Positions 6,561 to 11,362 of a DNA stretch of 11,362 nucleotides are shown piece by piece. The DNA is taken from NCBI GenBank assembly GCA_038745295.1, contig JBCDLN010000111.1, forward strand, positions 1 through 11,362, in the 5' to 3' direction. The notes under the pieces were generated by a model. The model searched no databases. It was not told the origin of the DNA and saw only the letters and a list, made by a program, of their open reading frames with translations. The translations under genes and the position numbers were made by a program. Position 1 is the first letter of the stretch; each line of letters opens with the position of its first letter. The stretch is from Acuticoccus sp038745295. GTDB taxonomy: Bacteria > Pseudomonadota > Alphaproteobacteria > Rhizobiales > Amorphaceae.

Positions 6561-8186
6561 TTAACGAGGGGCGGGGGCGGTGCCGTCCTCGGCATCAATC
6601 TCCACAAGGGCAGCGGGGCGGGCGGCAGGGTCACCAAAGCCGCCACCCCCTGGGGTGCGCAGGCCAAACCATTCGCCCGCGCTGAGCGCGCCTTGATCGC
6701 GGTTGAAGGGCTTCACGCCCGGCCCACGCTCCAGCGCGCCGTGACCGCCTTCGCCGCCCCCTTCAAGGCCCCAGGAGCGGGAAAGCACCCGCGTCACATC
6801 CACCCGCACGAGACAGTCCTCCTCCGCCCGCACCACGCGGCGCAGCCCCATCCCACCGCGGTAGGTGCCCGCGCCAGCCGATCCTTCCACAAGCTCATAG
6901 CGCAAGACAGTGAGGGGGTACTCCACCTCAAGCGCTTCAACGGGAAGGTTGGAGGTGTTGGTCACGTGGACGTGGATGGCATCGAGCCCGTCCTTGTGGG
7001 GGCGCGCCCCGCCACCGCCGCCAAAGGTTTCAAGGTAAACCCAGATGGAACCATCGTCTTTGCGTTGGCCGGTGAAGGTTGCCACGCAGCAGGCCGAGTT
7101 GGTGCAGGCGGTTACTTTGGTTGGCGCAGCACCATAAAGGGCGCCAAGCGTCAGGTCGGCGACCCTTTGGCAAAGCTGCACCCGCCCGTTTACCGCTGCG
7201 GGGTGGACACAGTTGAGGAGCGAGCCTTCCGGCGCTTCAACGGTGATGGGCCGCGCAAGGCCCGCGTTGGGCGGCACAGTGGGGTCCACCACCGCCTTCA
7301 CCACGTAGTAGACGGTGGCCGCCAAGGCAGTCCACGTCATGTTAATGCCGGCGCGCTGTTGGGGCGGTGCGCCGAAGCACACGCGCATGTCGCTGCCTGA
7401 GACGGTGATTGTGACGCTCAGCGGCAGCGTGTCATCGAACTCTGGACCGTCGAACACATCCTCAAAGGTGTGCTCACCGTCTTCCAACGCGGCAATCCCT
7501 GCGCGCATCTTGCGCTCTGCATAGTCGAGGAGGGCATCGCCGGCGGCAAGCACCGTGTCGACGCCCCACTTGCCGCAAAGCTCCTGAAAGCGCTGAACGC
7601 CGACACGGTTGGCCGCCATCTGCGCGCGAAGGTCTGACAAGCGTTCCCGCGGCACCTGGCAATTGAGGAGGATGAGGTCCTGCACGTCCTTTTGGAGTGT
7701 GCCCGCCCGGTAAAGCCGGATGGGGGGAATGCGCAGGCCTTCCTGGTAGATGTGAGCGTGGCCGCGGTCGGCAAAGTCGGCATGGTGGGCAAGGTTCACC
7801 GTCCACGCCGCAATGGTGCCGCCCACAAAGATCGGCTCGGCGAGCACAATATCAGGAAGGTGCGTCCCCCCGCCCATATAGGCATCGTTGCCCACAAAGA
7901 CGTCGCCCGGCGCCATCTCGGCCTCATCGTGGAGTTCCAAGATTTTGGGGATGATGCCGATGAAGCTGCCCAGATGAAGGGGGATGTGTTCGGCTTGGCA
8001 AAGGGTCTCGCCGGCCCGGTTGAAGAGCGCTGTGGAACAGTCCCGCCGTTCTTTGATGTTGGTGGAGTAGGAGGCACGCACCAACGCTTCGCCTGTCTCC
8101 TCCACAATTGAGGTCAGCGCGGCGCCGATCACCTCCACCGTAATGGGGTCGAGCGGGGTGGGCTCTTGCTGCGAAAGGGCCGTCAT
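6561..8186 (-). CDS. hyuB: Hydantoinase B / 5-oxoprolinase family subunit (HyuB)
   Basis: This 541-residue protein is the B subunit of a two-component cyclic-amide hydrolase, the family that includes N-methylhydantoinase B and the C-terminal half of eukaryotic 5-oxoprolinase. Motifs: IVEETGEALVRASYSTNIKE (27-46), then RRDCSTALF; the probable metal site GDVFVGNDAYMGGGTHLPD (94-112) with NLAHHADFADRG (131-142); ETFGGGGGARPHKDGLDAIH (386-405); YRGGMGLRR (442-450); and the C-terminal TPGGGGFGDP (511-520). The family more often has Pro where this has Ala in NDAY. The start is firm: ATG overlaps the hyuA stop as ATGA and ggagg (8195-8191) sits 4 nt upstream, so A and B should be made in equal amounts and assemble. 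In this family A activates with ATP and B completes ring opening. The exact substrate is unknown. No carbamoylase or racemase gene is nearby. Confidence 0.93.
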   Translation of the reverse strand: MTALSQQEPTPLDPITVEVIGAALTSIVEETGEALVRASYSTNIKERRDCSTALFNRAGETLCQAEHIPLHLGSFIGIIPKILELHDEAEMAPGDVFVGNDAYMGGGTHLPDIVLAEPIFVGGTIAAWTVNLAHHADFADRGHAHIYQEGLRIPPIRLYRAGTLQKDVQDLILLNCQVPRERLSDLRAQMAANRVGVQRFQELCGKWGVDTVLAAGDALLDYAERKMRAGIAALEDGEHTFEDVFDGPEFDDTLPLSVTITVSGSDMRVCFGAPPQQRAGINMTWTALAATVYYVVKAVVDPTVPPNAGLARPITVEAPEGSLLNCVHPAAVNGRVQLCQRVADLTLGALYGAAPTKVTACTNSACCVATFTGQRKDDGSIWVYLETFGGGGGARPHKDGLDAIHVHVTNTSNLPVEALEVEYPLTVLRYELVEGSAGAGTYRGGMGLRRVVRAEEDCLVRVDVTRVLSRSWGLEGGGEGGHGALERGPGVKPFNRDQGALSAGEWFGLRTPGGGGFGDPAARPAALVEIDAEDGTAPAPR

Positions 8187-10255
8187 GCCGCCTCCAAAAT
8201 GAGGTTACGCCCACCATCAACAGCAAAAGCCATGCCGGGCGGAACCACGGTTGTGGTGTCCATCTGCTCGATAATGGCTGGGCCTTCGCCGCGCATGCCG
8301 GCGGCCAGCTGGTCGCGGGCGAAAACGGGGGTGGTCACAGGACGCCCAGCCTCGGCAAAATAAGTCTCGCGGGTTGCGATTTTGGCCGGCGATGGGTCGG
8401 GCGGGCCTGGCTCAGCCTCCTCAAAGCTCGCTTTTTTCACGACGCCGAAAGCCTCCACCCGAAAGGTGACAAATTCCACCGCTTCGCCTTCTGCGAGGAA
8501 ACCGTAGCGCTGTCTGTGGGCGGCTTCAAAGCCCTCGATAAGGCGGGTGATGGTCTCAATTGTCACCGGACCGGAGGGGACGGAAACGGCAAGCTCATAG
8601 TTTTGCCCGCGGTAGCGCATGTCGACCGTGCGGGTGAGCCGGCGTGCATCGGTGGGGACGTTTTCGTGCTGAAGCCAAGCCTCTGCTTCGCCCATGAGCG
8701 GTAAAAAGATGGCTTCGGCCGCGGGGGCTGAACTGGGCGTGGCCGCCATCAGCTTGGTGGTTGCAAAGTCCGCCCGCAAATCGGTGAGGAGGAGGCCTAT
8801 CGCGCACATGATGCCCGGGTGAGGCGGGACAATGATCTTGCTCATATCAAGTTCGCGGGCGAGCCGGGCGGCGTGAAGAGGCCCTGCACCGCCAAAGGCC
8901 ATCAGCGTATAGTCGCGCGGATCGTGGCCACGGCGCACCGATATCGTGCGGATGGCCCGGGCCATGTTGGCGTTCACCACCGACAAGATGCCATCGGCGG
9001 TGGCAAGGGTTGAAAGGCCAAGCTCAGCCCCAAGCTCTTCGATGGCGGCGACGGCAAGGTCTTTGCGAATGGGCATCCTGCCGGCCAGAAGGTGCGTGGG
9101 GTTCAGCGTGCCCAGCACCACATTGGCATCGGTGACGGTGGGTGCGCTGGCCCCCTTGCCGTAGCATACCGGCCCCGGATCGGCGCCAGCGCTTTGGGGC
9201 CCCACCTTGAGGAGCCCACCTGAATCAATGTGCGCAATGGAGCCTCCGCCAGCGCCAACGGTATGAATGTCGAGCATCGGCGCTTTGATGGGATAGCCGT
9301 GAACAATGGCTTCATTGGCAAGCTTGGGTTGGCCGCCTTGCATGAGCGCAACGTCAGTGGAGGTGCCGCCCATATCGAAGGTGATGAGATTGGACGAGCC
9401 GGCTTGCCGGCCAATGGCTTCTGCCGCCACAACCCCGGTGGACGGCCCTGAAAGGACGGCCCGCACAGGGGTTTTGGCGGCAGCATCAAAACTCACAACG
9501 CCGCCGTTGGACTGGGTCAGATGCGGTGCTGCGGTCATGCCAAGGGTTTCAAGGCGCGGGGTGAGCCGGCTGATATAGCGCTCCATGATCGGGCCCAAGT
9601 AGGCATTCACGACTGTTGTGGAGAGCCTTTCAAATTCCCGGAACTCCGGCGCGATCTCGTGGCTGGCGCAGATGAAGGCGTCCGGCAGTTCCTCTTCCAC
9701 AATAGCGCGGGCGGCCTTTTCGTGGCGCCCGTCAAGGAAAGCATACAAGAAGCAAATGGCAACGGCGTTGACGCCGGCTTCGGCCAACTCGCGGGCCGCC
9801 TGGCGCACAGCCTCTTCATCGAGTGCTGTTTCAACGCGCCCATCGTGGCGCAGCCGCTCAGCCGCCTCTTTGCGCAGGCTGCGGCGCACTAAGGTGGGGG
9901 GCTTATCCTCAAACAGGTCGTAGAGGCTTGGGCGCTTTTGCCGGCCAATCTCCAGCAGATCGCGAAATCCCTCAGATGTGATGAGCCCCACCTTTGCGCC
10001 GCGATGGGTGATCAGCGCGTTGGTGGCAACGGTGGTCCCATGGCCGAAATAGGCAATGGCGGCCGCCGGCAGATCCTCACCAGGAAGGGCGCGGTCCATC
10101 CCCTCTTTGACGCCGTTTGCGATGCCTTCGGACGGGTCGGACGGGGTGGAGGCCACCTTCCAAACGTCGGTCCGGGCGGTGCGCTCATCGAACAAGAAAA
10201 CGTCGGTGAAGGTGCCCCCTGAATCGACGCCGATCCGCCACGTCCGCTCGGTCAC
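8183..10255 (-). CDS. hyuA: Hydantoinase A / 5-oxoprolinase family subunit (HyuA), ATP-dependent
   Basis: This 690-residue protein is the ATP-using A subunit of a hydantoinase/oxoprolinase. It has the actin/hexokinase-like fold's phosphate-binding signatures: VDSGGTFTD (10-18), GHGTTVATNA (71-80), DMGGTSTDVAL (294-304), GAGGGSIA (334-341), GPQSAGADPGPVCYG (352-366), TVTDAN (373-378) and FGGAGPLHAA (454-463). Length and motif order are full and normal for HyuA. The start is a GTG at 10255 with ggag (10266-10263) 7 nt upstream. An ATG overlaps it (10257-10255) but is followed at once by TGA. It is the first gene of the minus-strand operon, transcribed divergently from the GntR gene, and a candidate promoter and operator lie just upstream. 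It acts with HyuB on an imported cyclic amide; which one (5-oxoproline, a hydantoin, a lactam) is not shown by the sequence. Confidence 0.94.
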   Translation of the reverse strand: MTERTWRIGVDSGGTFTDVFLFDERTARTDVWKVASTPSDPSEGIANGVKEGMDRALPGEDLPAAAIAYFGHGTTVATNALITHRGAKVGLITSEGFRDLLEIGRQKRPSLYDLFEDKPPTLVRRSLRKEAAERLRHDGRVETALDEEAVRQAARELAEAGVNAVAICFLYAFLDGRHEKAARAIVEEELPDAFICASHEIAPEFREFERLSTTVVNAYLGPIMERYISRLTPRLETLGMTAAPHLTQSNGGVVSFDAAAKTPVRAVLSGPSTGVVAAEAIGRQAGSSNLITFDMGGTSTDVALMQGGQPKLANEAIVHGYPIKAPMLDIHTVGAGGGSIAHIDSGGLLKVGPQSAGADPGPVCYGKGASAPTVTDANVVLGTLNPTHLLAGRMPIRKDLAVAAIEELGAELGLSTLATADGILSVVNANMARAIRTISVRRGHDPRDYTLMAFGGAGPLHAARLARELDMSKIIVPPHPGIMCAIGLLLTDLRADFATTKLMAATPSSAPAAEAIFLPLMGEAEAWLQHENVPTDARRLTRTVDMRYRGQNYELAVSVPSGPVTIETITRLIEGFEAAHRQRYGFLAEGEAVEFVTFRVEAFGVVKKASFEEAEPGPPDPSPAKIATRETYFAEAGRPVTTPVFARDQLAAGMRGEGPAIIEQMDTTTVVPPGMAFAVDGGRNLILEAA

Positions 10256-10270
10256 ATCGCAACTCCAGTG

Positions 10271-10299
10271 TTGGCCTCAGGTGGCAAAAATTGTATACG
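10271..10299 (+). promoter_or_regulatory. Candidate promoter of the GntR regulator gene
   Basis: TTGGCC (10271-10276), 17 nt, TATACG (10294-10299). Each box matches the sigma70 consensus at 4 of 6 positions. The expected start falls 7 nt after the -10, on or next to the ATG at 10306, which would make the mRNA leaderless. No ribosome site precedes that ATG, which fits. The alternative is a TTG start at 10291 with AGGTGG (10279-10284) in front, which would need a promoter further upstream inside hyuA. Confidence 0.35.
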
Positions 10300-10307
10300 C
10301 GGCGTAT
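10295..10307. promoter_or_regulatory. Perfect 13-bp palindrome, candidate GntR operator
   Basis: ATACGCGGCGTAT has 6-bp arms around one central base and lies between the divergent hyuA and GntR genes. The overlapping GTATAC (10293-10298) resembles the core of several known FadR-subfamily GntR sites. It covers the expected start of the hyuA transcript and most of the candidate -10 of the regulator, so bound regulator could block both directions. Palindrome seen; operator role inferred. Confidence 0.5.
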
Positions 10308-11016
10308 GGATCAAAGGCCGCCACCGCTACCCTGTCAAGATGTGCCGGCCGGCGATGCTGGCCAAACACCAGGCAAATTGCCCAAAAAAGCCCTCACAGC
10401 GCGCGACAAAGCTTACGCCTTTGTGGTGGAACAGATCGTCAGTGGTGACTTTCGAGGGGGCGAGTTTTTGGAGGAAGAGCGGGTGTCGGCGGCGGTGGGC
10501 GTGTCGCGCACACCGGTCCGCGAGGCGTTCAACAGATTAGAGTCAGAACGCTTCATTGAACTCGTCCCGCGGCGCGGCGCCCGTGTGCGGGAAGTGACCG
10601 CGCAAGAAATGCTGCAGCTTTATGAGACGCGCCGTTTGGTGGAAGGGTTTGCGGCGGAGCGCATGTGCGCCATGAAGGTGGGCGCTCCGGCGGAAATGGT
10701 GGCTTTGCAGGAAACTATGGAGCGGCTCGAACGCTCTGACCTGCGCAGCCACGTGGAGTGTGACCGGGCCTTCCACCGCGCTTTGATGGCGGGGAGCAAA
10801 AACCTCATTCTCGTTGAAGTGTGTGATGCTTTGCGCGCGCTGCAGCACCAAGTGGCCTACGCTGCGGTGCGGGCCGACCCCTCGCGCCTCGACATCATCC
10901 TTGATGAGCACAGCGCGCTTATCAAGGCGCTGGACAAGGGCGATGCTGATCGGGCCGTGCGCATTCTCACCCAGCACCTCCAGCCCATCGCCCAAGTGCT
11001 CGCAACGCTGCGCTAG
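10306..11016 (+). CDS. GntR-family transcriptional regulator, FadR subfamily with FCD ligand domain
   Basis: This 236-residue regulator has an N-terminal winged helix-turn-helix (about residues 27-95) with the recognition region VSAAVGVSRTPVREAFNRLE (60-79). The FCD helical ligand domain follows. Asp153, His157 (DRAFH), His202 (DEHSALI) and His224 (TQHL) have the order and approximate spacing of the FCD metal-binding residues, so a metal-coordinated carboxylate effector is likely. It is divergent from hyuA, with 50 bp between starts, and is the obvious regulator of the operon and of itself. The start is uncertain. The ATG at 10306 fits a leaderless transcript from the promoter at 10271-10299. 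A TTG at 10291 has AGGTGG six nt upstream and would add five residues. In-frame GTG 10342 and TTG 10378 would still keep the DNA-binding domain. Family sure; effector unknown. Confidence 0.9.
   Translation: MDQRPPPLPCQDVPAGDAGQTPGKLPKKALTARDKAYAFVVEQIVSGDFRGGEFLEEERVSAAVGVSRTPVREAFNRLESERFIELVPRRGARVREVTAQEMLQLYETRRLVEGFAAERMCAMKVGAPAEMVALQETMERLERSDLRSHVECDRAFHRALMAGSKNLILVEVCDALRALQHQVAYAAVRADPSRLDIILDEHSALIKALDKGDADRAVRILTQHLQPIAQVLATLR
10310..10338 (-). promoter_or_regulatory. Candidate sigma70 promoter of the hyuA operon
   Basis: Read on the minus strand, TTGACA (10338-10333) is a perfect -35 box. After exactly 17 nt comes TTTGAT (10315-10310), which matches TATAAT at 4 of 6 positions. 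Transcription would start near 10303, inside the 13-bp palindrome, giving a leader of about 48 nt to the hyuA GTG. The promoter lies within the first codons of the divergent regulator gene. Predicted from sequence only. Confidence 0.5.
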
Positions 11017-11183
11017 GTCAGGTGAGGTGAAGTCGCAAGCGTTTGATCGGGAAAAACCGGCTGTTGTTTTAAATGGGTGAGCATTGTCCTCGTGCCGGGT
11101 GCGAGCACACTTCGGTGTCCTTTGAAGGGCCGCGCTAGCGCATGTCTCGCTCGTTCTGGGTCAGATCGAGCGAAGAAAACGTG

Positions 11184-11362
11184 CTCTAGATGTCATTTCC
11201 ATCAACATTGTTCACTGCAGAACCGCCGTAGGGGGCCGTGCCTCACTGCTCCCGCCTTATGTCAATTGTCCCGCGGTGGGCCTGATGCATCAACCCACGG
11301 CTTCGCCTCTTTGGGGTTGACCCATCAGGCCCAACGCGGGATTCTGATGGTGTCGGCTCCGG
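11184..11362 (+). repeat. Dispersed palindromic repeat, copy 2 (short-loop form, truncated by window end)
   Basis: This is a direct-orientation copy of 805-1033, close to 90% identical outside the loop length difference. It begins at the same CTCTAG and continues to the last bases of the window, so its right end is unknown. It lies in the gap downstream of the regulator gene. Together the two copies bracket the hyu-dpp operon and its regulator. Confidence 0.85.
11270..11340. other. Long hairpin inside repeat copy 2
   Basis: Arm 11270-11297 pairs with arm 11312-11340 at 25 of 28 positions with one bulged base, around a 14-nt loop (11298-11311). The arms match those in copy 1. Copy 2 lacks 51 loop bases and therefore may be the basic form. 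Confidence 0.8.

Larger units (their letters stand above)
11017..11362. other. Non-coding region downstream of the GntR gene
   Basis: No gene is visible to the window end. From 11017 to about 11100 I see no clear terminator; a weak cgg/ccg stem near 11049-11060 precedes a short T-run. At 11107-11118, acac-ttcg-gtgt is a short tetraloop hairpin. At 11147-11173, tcgctcg / cgagcga forms a 7-bp stem around 13 nt. Repeat copy 2 begins near 11184 and continues to the edge. Confidence 0.7.

Noticed and set aside
4985..6667. Longer 560-codon version of the solute-binding protein
   Set aside because: The extra 50 codons overlap the end of hyuB, are Pro-rich and bury the Tat signal. The ATG at 6517 has a strong ribosome site and begins right at the signal peptide.
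6393..7400. 335-codon plus-strand open frame across the binding-protein and hyuB genes
   Set aside because: It lies antisense to two genes with clear family motifs, its translation resembles no family, and no ribosome binding site precedes it. High GC keeps the opposite strand open.
10288..10297. TATACAAT on the minus strand as the -10 of the hyuA promoter
   Set aside because: It is a good -10 match, but no -35-like sequence stands 15-19 nt upstream. The TTGACA-17-TTTGAT pair is better spaced.
805..11362. Composite transposon or genomic island bounded by the repeats
   Set aside because: No transposase, integrase, tRNA gene or target-site duplication is visible, and the repeat encodes no protein. 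Direct copies alone do not show mobility.

Overview
The window is high-GC DNA with tight ATGA gene overlaps, a Tat-exported solute-binding protein, HyuA/HyuB and a GntR/FCD regulator. This style suits an alphaproteobacterium, probably Hyphomicrobiales (Rhizobiales). That placement is inferred from style and gene content, not from any marker gene.

Layout. Positions 1-708 (+) hold the C-terminal end of an RND (HAE-1/AcrB-type) drug efflux pump, cut by the window edge. Positions 709-1188 are non-coding and hold a stem-loop just after the pump stop codon and copy 1 of a roughly 180-230 bp palindromic repeat. Positions 1189-10255 are one six-gene minus-strand operon, read right to left: hyuA, hyuB (two-subunit hydantoinase/5-oxoprolinase-type hydrolase), a Tat-exported family 5 solute-binding protein, a DppB-type permease, a fused DppC permease + DppD ATPase, and a DppF-type ATPase. 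Positions 10306-11016 (+) encode a divergent GntR/FCD regulator. Positions 11017-11362 are non-coding and hold copy 2 of the same repeat, running off the window edge.

How the genes work together. The cluster reads as a regulated uptake-and-hydrolysis module. The binding protein captures a ligand in the periplasm and the Dpp/Opp-type importer brings it in. HyuAB, a family of ATP-dependent cyclic-amide hydrolases, then opens it, and the GntR protein senses the substrate or product. Three junctions (hyuA/hyuB, dppB/dppCD, dppCD/dppF) are ATGA overlaps. The other two gaps are 43 and 12 nt, so the six genes very likely form one transcript. The substrate cannot be read from sequence. 5-oxoproline derivatives, hydantoins, lactams or other cyclic amides are all possible.

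Most notable points: the two-copy dispersed palindromic repeat bracketing the operon and regulator, with a 51-nt length difference in its hairpin loop; the DppC-DppD gene fusion; and a very compact divergent control region in which one perfect 13-bp palindrome overlaps candidate promoters for both directions and the probable regulator start codon. I see no transposase, CRISPR array, tRNA or rRNA. Apart from the repeat family, this is a recognisable catabolic gene cluster rather than a clearly new system.
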